A stretch of 64,000 bases of DNA, taken from contig NZ_LR732912.1 in assembly GCF_902506065.1 (NCBI RefSeq), positions 3,097,388-3,161,387 on the forward strand, in the 5' to 3' direction. Under the pieces are notes generated by a model that was not told the DNA's origin, searched no databases, and saw only the letters and a program-made list of their open reading frames with translations. The DNA is from Arthrobacter sp. 9V. Lineage in GTDB: Bacteria; Actinomycetota; Actinomycetes; Actinomycetales; Micrococcaceae. Below are positions 7,854-15,744 of this stretch, in pieces. Numbering within the stretch: position 1 is the stretch's first letter; each line of letters starts with the position of its first letter. The position numbers and the translations under genes were made by a program.

Positions 7854-8873
7854 ATGGATCCCATCGAGGCCCTCGACGAAATTGCCTTCTGGCTCGAAAG
7901 AAGCCTGGCCCCCACTTTCAAGGTCCAGGCCTTTCGGAAAGCAGCCGACGCCGCCCGCAAACTTCCGCCGGACGACCTAAGGAAGCTGGTGGCATCAGGG
8001 CGTATCACCAGTTTGAAAGGCGTGGGCAACCGCAGCGCCGAAGTCATCAGCCAGGCCCTGGAAGGCCGGGTTCCTGACTACTTGGCTGATCTGCGCGAAC
8101 GTGGCACCCAAGCGCTGGCCTCCGGAGGCGACACTCTACGGGCAGAGCTGCGCGGGGACCTGCACAGCCACAGCAACTGGTCCGACGGCGGCTCCCCCAT
8201 CGAAGCGATGGTTGCCGCCGCCCGCACCCTTGACCGCGAGTATCTTGCCCTGACGGACCACTCCCCGAATCTCACCATCGCCAATGGCCTCAGCGTGGAA
8301 CGGCTTGAGAAGCAGTTGGATGTGGTGGACGGGATCAACGCCGCACAGGATGGATTCCGATTGCTCAAAGGAATCGAGGTGGACATCCTTGAAGACGGAA
8401 CCCTTGATCAAACCCCGGCAATGCTGGACCGCTTGGATGTAGTGGTGGCAAGCGTCCACTCAAAGCTTCGATCCGACAAAAAGACCATGACTGCGCGAAT
8501 GCTGGGCGGCATCACCGATCCCCACACCAACGTCCTGGGGCATTGCACAGGCCGCCTCGTACAGGGTTCCCGGGGTACCCGGCCCGAGTCCGAATTCGAT
8601 GCAGCCAAAGTCTTTAAGGAATGCGCGGAGTGGGGCGTGGCAGTGGAAATCAACTCCAGGCCCGAGCGCCAGGACCCGCCGGACAACCTCATCAAGATGG
8701 CCCTGGACGCCGGTTGCCTGTTCAGCATCGACAGCGATGCCCACGCTCCCGGGCAGCTGGATTTCCTGCAGTACGGTGCGGAGCGGGCCGAAACCCTCGG
8801 CGTGCCCAAGGAACGGATTGTCACCACATGGCCTCTGGATCAATTGAAGGAGTGGCTGAGCCTGAAGAAATAG
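7854..8873 (+). CDS. PHP-domain phosphoesterase with helix-hairpin-helix N terminus (PolX-related)
   Basis: A 339-residue protein resembling the C-terminal half of bacterial family X DNA polymerases without the polymerase domain. The N-terminal ~90 residues carry a helix-hairpin-helix motif (LKGVGNRSAEVI). A PHP metal-dependent phosphoesterase domain follows with its metal ligands in order: DLHSHSNWSDG, LTDHS, a Glu in KGIEVDI, ASVHS, LGHCTGR and IDSDAH. It probably removes phosphate or nucleotides from nucleic acid or a small phosphoester. The ATG at 7854 is preferred; a TTG at 7833 would add seven residues. A bidirectional terminator follows. Confidence 0.8.
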   Translation: MDPIEALDEIAFWLERSLAPTFKVQAFRKAADAARKLPPDDLRKLVASGRITSLKGVGNRSAEVISQALEGRVPDYLADLRERGTQALASGGDTLRAELRGDLHSHSNWSDGGSPIEAMVAAARTLDREYLALTDHSPNLTIANGLSVERLEKQLDVVDGINAAQDGFRLLKGIEVDILEDGTLDQTPAMLDRLDVVVASVHSKLRSDKKTMTARMLGGITDPHTNVLGHCTGRLVQGSRGTRPESEFDAAKVFKECAEWGVAVEINSRPERQDPPDNLIKMALDAGCLFSIDSDAHAPGQLDFLQYGAERAETLGVPKERIVTTWPLDQLKEWLSLKK

Positions 8874-8910
8874 GTTGTTGGTGACTCGGACGAGTGCGCA
8901 TGAGCCAAAA

Positions 8911-8944
8911 GGGCTCCTCCTGCAACTATTCGCAGGAGGAGCCC
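8911..8944. terminator. Bidirectional intrinsic terminator
   Basis: A 13-bp perfect stem, GGGCTCCTCCTGC (8911-8923) with its complement (8932-8944) around an 8-base loop. A T-rich run follows on the plus strand, and TTTT follows on the minus strand. It ends both the PHP gene and the convergent symporter operon. Confidence 0.85.
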
Positions 8945-8972
8945 CTTCTTCTTGGTGCCTGTGCCGGCAAGG

Positions 8973-10592
8973 TTAGTGATCTACCGCTTTCTCAGCACCT
9001 ACGCCGGTCAGCGAGCGCACTTCCATTTCCGCCTGCTTGGCCGGATCTTCGCGCCGCTTATCCAGGACGGTTCCGAGCCAGCCAAGGAAGAAGGCCAGCG
9101 GGATGGACACTATGCCGGGGTTGCTCAGCGGGAAGAGGGCGAAGTTTGCTCCCGGGATCATGGAGGTCTTTGCGCCGGAAACCACCGGTGAGAACGTGAT
9201 CAGCAAGATGGCTGCAGCAAGGCCGCCGTACATGCTCCATACCGCTCCCTGGGTGGTGAACTTCTTCCAGAAGAGGGAGTAGACGATGGTGGGCAGGTTT
9301 GCCGATGCTGCAACTGCGAAGGCCAGGGCCACGAGGAAGGCTACGTTCTGTCCGTTGGCGAAGATGCCGCCAAGGATCGCCAGGACTCCGATTACCACCA
9401 CAGTGCGCCGGGCCACCTTCACCTCGGTGACTGCGTCGGCCTTGCCCTTGGCAATGACATTTGCGTAAATATCGTGCGCGAAGGATGCTGCCGCCGTGAT
9501 GGTCAGGCCCGCAACCACCGCCAGGATGGTGGCGAAGGCAACTGCCGAGATGAACCCCAGGAGCAGCGGGCCACCCAGGTGGAAGGCCAGCAGAGGCGCT
9601 GCGGAGTTAACGCCGCCGGGTGCGGACTTGATGGTCTCTGCACCCACCAACGCTGCTGCACCGTAGCCCAGCACCAGGGTGAAGAGGTAGAACAGGCCGA
9701 TCAGCCAAATGGCCCAGACAACGGACTTACGGGCTTCCTTGGCTGTGGGGACGGTGTAGAAACGCATCAGGACGTGTGGCAGCGCAGCGGTTCCGAGGAC
9801 CAGGGCGAGGCCAAGAGACATGAAGTCGAGCTTGGACGTTTCGGTCTTGCCGTATTGCAGGCCCGGGTTCAGGACGGCCGGGTTGTTGGCGGCCTCGGCT
9901 GCGGATCCCAGGAGGCTGGAAAGGTTGAAGCCGTAGATGGCAAGGACCATGGCTGTCATGACGGCCGCGCCGGCAATCAGCAGGATCGCTTTGATGATTT
10001 GGACCCACGTGGTGCCCTTCATGCCGCCGATCAGTACGTACATGATCATCAAGGCGCCGACGACGATAATCACCAGGGCCTGACCACCCCAGTCGCTGAT
10101 GCCCAGCAGGAGCGAAATAAGGCTGCCGGCACCTGCCATTTGGGCCAGGAGATAGAAGAAGCAAACCGCCAGGGTGGACAGGGCCGCCGCAATGCGCACC
10201 GGGCGCTGACGCAGGCGGAAGGACAGGACGTCGGCCATGGTGAACTTGCCGGTGTTGCGCAGTAGTTCAGCTACCAGGAGCAGGGCCACAAGCCAGGCAA
10301 CAAGGAAGCCGATGGAGTACAGGAACCCGTCGTAGCCGTTGATGGCAATGGCGCCGGTGATGCCGAGGAAGGATGCCGCTGAAAGGTAATCTCCTGCGAT
10401 TGCCGTGCCGTTTTGGGAGCCGGTGAAGGATCGGCCGGCTGCGTAGTAGTCGGCCGCGGTCTTGTTGTTTCGGCTCGCACGGAAGACGATCACCATGGTG
10501 ACCGCTACGAAGAGGGCAAAGATGCCCATGTTCAGAAGAGTGGTGTCTTTGAGGGCTGCGACGTTAACCGCCGCCGGGACCATGGTGTTCAT
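8973..10592 (-). CDS. actP: Cation/acetate (monocarboxylate) symporter, SSS family
   Basis: A 539-residue sodium:solute symporter with about 13 membrane helices. The family signatures AADYYAAGRSFTGSQNG, GDYLSAASFLGI, GGMKGTTWVQ and LGTAALPHVLMRFYT are those of ActP/MctC-type acetate-pyruvate permeases. The start overlaps the stop of the upstream DUF485 gene (ATGA), the usual pairing for this transporter. The pair is divergent from a LytS/LytTR two-component system, which may control it. Acetate, pyruvate or propionate are likely substrates; the sequence does not decide between them. Confidence 0.88.
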   Translation of the reverse strand: MNTMVPAAVNVAALKDTTLLNMGIFALFVAVTMVIVFRASRNNKTAADYYAAGRSFTGSQNGTAIAGDYLSAASFLGITGAIAINGYDGFLYSIGFLVAWLVALLLVAELLRNTGKFTMADVLSFRLRQRPVRIAAALSTLAVCFFYLLAQMAGAGSLISLLLGISDWGGQALVIIVVGALMIMYVLIGGMKGTTWVQIIKAILLIAGAAVMTAMVLAIYGFNLSSLLGSAAEAANNPAVLNPGLQYGKTETSKLDFMSLGLALVLGTAALPHVLMRFYTVPTAKEARKSVVWAIWLIGLFYLFTLVLGYGAAALVGAETIKSAPGGVNSAAPLLAFHLGGPLLLGFISAVAFATILAVVAGLTITAAASFAHDIYANVIAKGKADAVTEVKVARRTVVVIGVLAILGGIFANGQNVAFLVALAFAVAASANLPTIVYSLFWKKFTTQGAVWSMYGGLAAAILLITFSPVVSGAKTSMIPGANFALFPLSNPGIVSIPLAFFLGWLGTVLDKRREDPAKQAEMEVRSLTGVGAEKAVDH

Positions 10593-10969
10593 TTGGCTGC
10601 CCCTCTGTTCACATTGCCGTCCTTATCAAATTCGTGGCCCTCGATCTCGTTGCGGATTTCAGCAGCGATGGGGTCCAACTTCCGGTTGGAGTAGCTCACG
10701 TACCAAGCCGTAATGCCAAAAGTGGTGACGAACTGCAGCAGGCCCAGAATCAGGCCGACATTGATGTTGCCCCAAACTTTGATGGACATGAACTCCACGG
10801 CATAGTCGGCCAAAAGAACGTAAGCGAAATACCAGAGCAGGAATACCACTGCCATGGGGAAGACGAAGCTGCGGTGCCGTTTGCGCAGTGTCTTGAACCG
10901 TTCCGTCTGTTGGACTTCCTGAAAGTCCACGGACGCCGTTGCGTCCTGGGCTTGGGCCTCATTACCCAT
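10589..10969 (-). CDS. DUF485 membrane protein, symporter partner
   Basis: 126 residues with two membrane helices (about 34-57 and 71-93) and polar ends, matching DUF485 proteins (YjcH-like) that accompany ActP-type symporters. Start chosen at the ATG whose complement ends at 10969, because AGGAGG lies 5-6 bases upstream; longer frames reach 11212 but run through the GTCCAT repeat array. The stop overlaps the symporter start, so the two are coupled. The function is unproven; a subunit or assembly role is inferred from linkage. Confidence 0.85.
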   Translation of the reverse strand: MGNEAQAQDATASVDFQEVQQTERFKTLRKRHRSFVFPMAVVFLLWYFAYVLLADYAVEFMSIKVWGNINVGLILGLLQFVTTFGITAWYVSYSNRKLDPIAAEIRNEIEGHEFDKDGNVNRGAAK

Positions 10970-11120
10970 GGTTCCTCCTGATTGTGATGTGTCCACATCA
11001 GCTCCACACGCCTTGCCAATGTGACTGCAATCACTATCGAATGCGGTGCGGTGCCTCTTCCAGAGAATCGCTGGCTGCTGTCGCTCAGCGGTTGTAATGC
11101 TGCGCCAAACGGTGGCTACC

Positions 11121-11189
11121 GGGTCCATCCGGCCTGGCTGCGCTGTCCATCCTGGGTCCATCGCGGGTCCATCGAGGGTCCATCGCGGG
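11121..11189. promoter_or_regulatory. Phased GTCCAT operator array between DUF485-actP and lytS
   Basis: The hexamer GTCCAT occurs at 11123, 11145, 11156, 11167 and 11178, that is on an 11-base grid with one position (11134) missing. The last three copies extend to GGGTCCATCG. A further GGG at 11187-11189 keeps the phase. The array ends 36 bases before the putative -10 of the kinase gene and about 210 bases upstream of the DUF485 start. LytTR-family regulators typically bind two direct repeats about 21-22 bases apart, and copies two steps apart match that spacing. Confidence 0.65.
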
Positions 11190-11219
11190 CAACCGGCGGA
11201 AGGTGGGGGCACGTCCGGT

Positions 11220-11225
11220 TACGCT
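11220..11225 (+). promoter_or_regulatory. -10 box for a leaderless histidine-kinase transcript
   Basis: TACGCT sits 6 bases before the ATG at 11232, with no ribosome-binding site in between. There is no good -35 box, which would fit a promoter that needs an activator bound at the GTCCAT array just upstream. Confidence 0.5.
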
Positions 11226-11231
11226 GGCCTC

Positions 11232-12428
11232 ATGCCTGATTCCCCGCTCTTCACCGCAGCCGCGATCGCCGTGATCGTGCTGGCAGTCGCCGTCGTGGTG
11301 GGTGTTGGCCTCAAGGTGATCCGCTCCGTCCGTGACCTGGGCACGGACGCCGAGCGCGCAACGTACAACACACTTCATGCCGCTTCCAAGGCCGGGCAGC
11401 ATCTTCGCGGCGGGCTCCATCCCCCCGGTGCAGCCAAAGCAAGCAAGCAACTACGCGTCCTGCTCGGCTGCGATGCGTTGGCCATCACGGACACGGACGC
11501 CGTACTAGCCTGGGACGGCGCCGCCGAAGAACTCCGGCCAACTCTCATGCGGCTCGCTGCGGAGGTTCTGACCACGGGGCGCACTGTAGTGGTTCCCCGC
11601 GCCGGTCATCCTGCTACCGCAGACCATGGGCACCAGGAGTTCAGCGCTGTGATCGCACCGATCCGGGCAGGATCCAGGGTGGTTGGTTCGGTGGCCGCGC
11701 TGGCTCCTGCGGCCGGGGCCGGGCTGGTGAGGGCCACCAGCGAGGTGGCCGACTGGATAGCCGCGCAACTGGAGCTTGCAGAGTTGGAATCCTCGCGGAC
11801 CCTCCTGATGGAAGCCGAGGTCCGGGCACTCCGGGCGCAGATCAGCCCGCACTTCATCTACAACTCGTTGAATGCCATTGCCTCATTCATTAACACCGAT
11901 CCGGCCCGGGCCAGGGAGCTCGTGGTTGAATTCGCCGATTTCACCCGGTACTCATTCCGGCGGCACGGGGACTTCACCACGGTGGCTGAGGAACTCCGCT
12001 GCATAGACCGGTACCTCCTGCTGGAGCGTGCCAGGTTCGGCGAAAGGGTCCAAGTCAGTCTCCGGATCGCCCCCGAAGTCCTCAGCACAGTCATTCCGTT
12101 CCTCAGCCTTCAACCACTGGTGGAAAATGCCGTCCGGCACGGTCTGGAAGCCAAGGAAGGCCCGGGACACATCACCATTTGTGCCAATGATTCCGGTGCT
12201 TTCGCCGAAGTGACCATCGAGGACGACGGCGTGGGAATGGACCCGGAGCATCTGCGGTCAGTACTCGCCGGACACACGGACGGTGACCACGTAGGGCTTC
12301 GCAACGTGGACGCCCGGCTCAGGCAGGTCTACGGCGACGAACACGGCCTTGTTATTGACACGGCGCCCGGCGAAGGGACCATGATCACCATGCGGGTGCC
12401 CAAATCCCAACCCGATCACGACGCCTAA
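11232..12428 (+). CDS. Sensor histidine kinase, LytS/YehU (His_kinase PF06580) type
   Basis: 398 residues from the ATG at 11232. One N-terminal membrane helix (about residues 7-30) is followed by a cytoplasmic GAF-like region (about 70-190). The phospho-acceptor box QISPHFIYNSLNAI has the histidine at 207. The ATP-binding domain shows QPLVENAVRHG, DDGVGM and GLRNVDARL. Unlike E. coli BtsS/YpdA it has a single helix instead of a polytopic 5TM-Lyt sensor domain, so its input is probably sensed inside the cell. It precedes its LytTR regulator by 22 bases and a second symporter set, which suggests carboxylate sensing. Confidence 0.9.
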   Translation: MPDSPLFTAAAIAVIVLAVAVVVGVGLKVIRSVRDLGTDAERATYNTLHAASKAGQHLRGGLHPPGAAKASKQLRVLLGCDALAITDTDAVLAWDGAAEELRPTLMRLAAEVLTTGRTVVVPRAGHPATADHGHQEFSAVIAPIRAGSRVVGSVAALAPAAGAGLVRATSEVADWIAAQLELAELESSRTLLMEAEVRALRAQISPHFIYNSLNAIASFINTDPARARELVVEFADFTRYSFRRHGDFTTVAEELRCIDRYLLLERARFGERVQVSLRIAPEVLSTVIPFLSLQPLVENAVRHGLEAKEGPGHITICANDSGAFAEVTIEDDGVGMDPEHLRSVLAGHTDGDHVGLRNVDARLRQVYGDEHGLVIDTAPGEGTMITMRVPKSQPDHDA

Positions 12429-12437
12429 GGCTACGGT

Positions 12438-12443
12438 TAGTCT
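12438..12443 (+). promoter_or_regulatory. Possible internal -10 for the LytTR regulator
   Basis: TAGTCT lies 7 bases before the ATG at 12451. It overlaps the short gap after the kinase gene and would give a leaderless regulator transcript besides read-through from the kinase. Confidence 0.35.
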
Positions 12444-12450
12444 ATTAATC

Positions 12451-13170
12451 ATGATCAACGTGCTCGTCGCTGATGACGAACTGCCCGCGGTGGAGGAGCT
12501 CGCCTTCCTGCTGGGCCGGGATGGGCGCATAGGCGCCATCCACCGGGCATCCTCCGGCGCCCAAGCTCTGCGGACCCTGGAAACAGAGTCCGTGGACGCC
12601 GTCTTCCTCGATATCCACATGCCCGCGCTCTCCGGCCTTGACATCGCACGCGCCATTTCCCGCAGCAGCCATCCACCCGCCGTCGTATTCGTCACCGCAG
12701 ACGAAGACTGCGCCTTGGAAGCCTTCGACCTCGCCGCCGTCGATTACTTGCTCAAGCCCCTGCGGGCGGAAAGGCTTTCACGATCCGTAGACCGCATCAG
12801 TGAGCTGATCAAGGACGGAACTCCCGCGCCGGAGATGATCACAGTGGACCTCGGCAGCACCACCCGAATGATCCGCCGCGACGACGTCACCTATGTGCAG
12901 GCCCAGGGCGACTACGCAAGGCTTCACACCGCCGAAGCCAGTTACCTGATCCGGGTTCCCCTCAGCGATCTCGAGCAAAAGTGGGCGGACGCCGGGTTCA
13001 TCCGGATCCATCGCTCGTACCTCATCGCCCTGAACCATGTACAGCACCTCAAGCTGTCCGCCACGGGGCCGAGCGTGGCGGTGGCCGGTGCTGAACTGCC
13101 CATCAGCCGCAGGCACCTGCCATCAGTCAGGGATAAGCTGCACGCCACCCGTATCCGGCCGCAAGGATGA
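12451..13170 (+). CDS. LytTR-family response regulator
   Basis: 239 residues. The receiver domain covers about residues 1-118 with acidic DDE at 8-10, phospho-acceptor Asp54 in VFLDIHMP, and the conserved Lys in YLLKPLRAERL. A LytTR DNA-binding domain spans about 135-235 (IRRDDVTYVQAQGDYARLHT, WADAGFIRIHRSYLIALNHV). Partner of the kinase just upstream; its stop overlaps the next start (ATGA), tying it to the second transporter set. The phased GTCCAT array upstream of the kinase is its most likely target, so autoregulation and control of actP are inferred. Confidence 0.92.
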   Translation: MINVLVADDELPAVEELAFLLGRDGRIGAIHRASSGAQALRTLETESVDAVFLDIHMPALSGLDIARAISRSSHPPAVVFVTADEDCALEAFDLAAVDYLLKPLRAERLSRSVDRISELIKDGTPAPEMITVDLGSTTRMIRRDDVTYVQAQGDYARLHTAEASYLIRVPLSDLEQKWADAGFIRIHRSYLIALNHVQHLKLSATGPSVAVAGAELPISRRHLPSVRDKLHATRIRPQG

Positions 13171-13529
13171 CACGCGTCCGCGTCACGGCCCCGCGTCAAC
13201 CGGTCACTGCCACACCGAGCAGGCCCCCGCACCAAGGGGAGGTTACCGAGGACTCCGACGCCGGGCGGATCTTCATCCGATCCCTGATCCGAACCCAGTT
13301 GCGCTTGGCCTTGGTGGTGGCCTGCGGGTTCCTGGTCATCCTCGCCATTCTGGCACTCTTCCTGGTCTACGGACCCGGGGTGGCTGAGACCCGGATCGCC
13401 GGAATTCCCCTGGACTGGCTGGTATTGGGTGCCGGCATCTACCCTGTGATCGGACTCAGCGCCTGGCTCTACAATCGTGCAGCAGCCCGCAATGAGGCCC
13501 GCTACCGGGACCTTGTGGAGGACAAGTGA
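13167..13529 (+). CDS. Small two-helix membrane protein, DUF485-like symporter partner
   Basis: 120 residues: a polar N-terminal region of about 40 residues, membrane helices at about 46-68 and 82-103, then a charged tail RNEARYRDLVEDK. It overlaps the response regulator start-to-stop (ATGA) and the following symporter (GTGA), so four genes form one coupled unit. Its placement and topology copy the DUF485-actP pair on the other strand, although sequence similarity to DUF485 is weak. It probably serves the second symporter. Confidence 0.7.
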   Translation: MTRVRVTAPRQPVTATPSRPPHQGEVTEDSDAGRIFIRSLIRTQLRLALVVACGFLVILAILALFLVYGPGVAETRIAGIPLDWLVLGAGIYPVIGLSAWLYNRAAARNEARYRDLVEDK

Positions 13530-15199
13530 ATCCGGCCGTTGGGCTCATAGCTTTTCTGGCCGTATCCATCGCGACTGCGGTCATAGGCTTCTACGGCCTC
13601 CGCATCTCACGAACTACCGGCGACTTCTACGTGGCCTCTCGAACGGTCCCTCCATGGTGGAACGCCTCCGCGATCGGTGGCGAGTACCTCTCAGCTGCCA
13701 GTTTCCTGGGTGTCGCAGGGCTGATCCTCCTGTCCGGAACCGACGCACTGTGGTTCCCCGTTGGGTACACCGCCGGTTACCTCATGCTGTTGCTCTTCGT
13801 GGCCGCTCCCCTGCGTCGTTCCGGCGCCTACACCATCCCGGATTTCACCGAAGCACGTCTGGACTCCAAGCTGGTCCGACGCGTAACCAGCCTGGTAGTG
13901 GTGGCCGTCGGGTGGCTGTACATCGTGCCGCAACTCCACGGCGCTGCGCTCGCCATCAGGATCACCACCGGCGTGCCGTCGTGGGTAGGCTCGACGGCGG
14001 TAGTCGTGGTTGTGTTCCTGACCGTGGCTGCAGGCGGCATGCGCTCGATCACTTTTGTTCAGGCCTTCCAATACTGGCTGAAGCTGACGGCTCTGGCAGT
14101 GCCGGTAGTTTTCGTCCTGCTGGTGCTCGCAGGCACCGGCACACAGCCGCAGGCACCGCTTCCCATTAACCCCACCGGCCAAGGTGCGGCCGGAGCGTAC
14201 CAGCACATATCACTTTTGGTTGCTCTGCTCTTCGGAACCCTGGGTCTCCCCCACGTCCTGGTGAGGTTCTATACAAACCCGGACGGACAATCGGCCCGCC
14301 GGACCACGTTGATTGTGCTGGGGTTGCTTTCGGTCTTCTATCTCTTCCCTACACTCTCCGGGGCCATCGGCAGAATGTTCGCACCCGAACTCGCACAATC
14401 CGGCCAAGCCGATGCCCTGGTCCTGTTGCTGCCCGGCAAACTTGTAGGTGGCATGGCCGGCGATCTTCTCTCAGCATTGGTGGTGGCCGGAGCATTCGCC
14501 GCGTTTCTGTCCACCACGTGCGGGCTGGTAGTTTCACTATCCGGCGTCATCAGCCAGGACCTCTTTGGAGGAAGCGTCAGGGGCTTCCGCCTCGCCGCGG
14601 TGCTGGCCGCCGTCGTGCCCTTGGGTTTTGCGCTCATGACTGACACTCTTGCGCTGGCCGGAAGCGTTGGCCTGGTCTTTGCCTTCACGGCATCCACCAT
14701 CTGTCCGGTGCTGCTGCTGGGAATTTGGTGGCGCGGCCTGACCGACGCCGGTGCCATCGCGGGCATGGTCACAGGGGCGGTCCTTTGCGGCGGCGCCATG
14801 GTGGCGGGCACCCTCATGGGCCCCGAAAATGCGCCTGCATGGCTGGCTCAGCCTGCCGCCTGGACCGTTCCGGCCGCCTTCGCGGTAACCGTGACGGTGT
14901 CCATCCTGACCAAAAACCGCGTTCCGGCCTCAGTGAACCGGGTCGCGCCTGCACGTACCGGAAAGACCTGTGGTCACAGAGAGATAGCGGGCAGCAAGCC
15001 GTTGTCCGCTGCAGCCGCAAGGTGGACAATGGCGCCATGTCCGAGGAACCGGGCGCGGCCGCTGCAGAACCGCCATCGCCCTCACCGGAGTTGTCTCCAA
15101 GCGTCCGCGCGCAGTTGCTGGCCACCGAACACTGGAGCTTGCTGGCATCCAGGAGCACCACTCAAGGCGAAGTCCTCACCCGTATCAGCATGTTCCTGA
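13526..15199 (+). CDS. Second SSS-family symporter, probably frameshifted near its 3' end
   Basis: Starts with GTG at 13526 (GGAGGACAA upstream). About 13 membrane helices and SSS signatures GDFYVASRTVPPWWNASA, GGEYLSAASFLGV and FGTLGLPHVLVRFYT make it an actP paralogue for a monocarboxylate. After about residue 473 the frame continues 84 codons of unlikely, Pro/Arg/Cys-rich sequence that overlaps the next gene by 163 bases. Shifting frame at 14945 instead gives RLHVPERPVVTER and a stop at 14985-14987; RLHxPE is a typical tail for this family. So one extra base or two missing bases around 14942-14947 have replaced the native C terminus. The transport core is intact. Confidence 0.75.
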   Translation: MNPAVGLIAFLAVSIATAVIGFYGLRISRTTGDFYVASRTVPPWWNASAIGGEYLSAASFLGVAGLILLSGTDALWFPVGYTAGYLMLLLFVAAPLRRSGAYTIPDFTEARLDSKLVRRVTSLVVVAVGWLYIVPQLHGAALAIRITTGVPSWVGSTAVVVVVFLTVAAGGMRSITFVQAFQYWLKLTALAVPVVFVLLVLAGTGTQPQAPLPINPTGQGAAGAYQHISLLVALLFGTLGLPHVLVRFYTNPDGQSARRTTLIVLGLLSVFYLFPTLSGAIGRMFAPELAQSGQADALVLLLPGKLVGGMAGDLLSALVVAGAFAAFLSTTCGLVVSLSGVISQDLFGGSVRGFRLAAVLAAVVPLGFALMTDTLALAGSVGLVFAFTASTICPVLLLGIWWRGLTDAGAIAGMVTGAVLCGGAMVAGTLMGPENAPAWLAQPAAWTVPAAFAVTVTVSILTKNRVPASVNRVAPARTGKTCGHREIAGSKPLSAAAARWTMAPCPRNRARPLQNRHRPHRSCLQASARSCWPPNTGACWHPGAPLKAKSSPVSACS

Positions 15200-15735
15200 C
15201 CTTCACCTCGGCAAGCCTGCTGAGCGTGGCACTGGTAGGTAACGCCACGCAATTCTCAGATGCCTTCAGGGCCTTCGCGCTGACCATACTGTGCATCGAT
15301 CTTGTGGTCGGCCTGCTCACGCACGTCCGGGTGATGAGCGTGGGCATGGAAGACCTTATGTATGTCCTCGCCATGAACCGGCTGCGGGCCGCCTACGTTG
15401 ACTTGGACCCCGGTGTCCGTCCTTACCTTATGGCAGGACACCACGACGACGAGCCCGGTGCCAAGCGAACCTACTACTTCCTTGGCGGGCGCTCAGATTT
15501 CAACCAAGTGGCCGGAAGCAGCATGGTGTTCATGGGGTTCGTGAACTCAGCCCTGATCGCCTTGCTGATCGGTTCGGCCCTGTTGACCGCCGGGCTGCCT
15601 ACCATAGCCGCCGTACCCGTTGCCGTCGTGGCAGCGCTGGCATTCTTCGGCGTATCTCTGACCCGTGGGCATCGACGCTATCTTGAGGTGTGGAAGAACA
15701 ACCCGCCCATTTCGGCCACGCCACCCCGGATCTAA
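15037..15735 (+). CDS. Four-helix membrane protein of unknown function
   Basis: 232 residues from the ATG at 15037. A Pro/Ser-rich, acidic N terminus is followed by an amphipathic stretch and two helices (about 53-73 and 80-99). A cytoplasmic loop of about 70 residues and two more helices near the C terminus (about 167-190 and 193-212) follow. No family is recognised with confidence. The N-terminal 54 codons are overlapped by the runaway tail of the upstream symporter, but without that frameshift there would be a 49-base gap, a normal spacing. Confidence 0.65.
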   Translation: MSEEPGAAAAEPPSPSPELSPSVRAQLLATEHWSLLASRSTTQGEVLTRISMFLTFTSASLLSVALVGNATQFSDAFRAFALTILCIDLVVGLLTHVRVMSVGMEDLMYVLAMNRLRAAYVDLDPGVRPYLMAGHHDDEPGAKRTYYFLGGRSDFNQVAGSSMVFMGFVNSALIALLIGSALLTAGLPTIAAVPVAVVAALAFFGVSLTRGHRRYLEVWKNNPPISATPPRI

Positions 15736-15744
15736 CCGCGGCTC

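Noticed and set aside
10589..11212. Long N-terminal extension of the DUF485 protein
   Set aside because: It would translate the GTCCAT array; AGGAGG and the family N terminus place the start at 10969.
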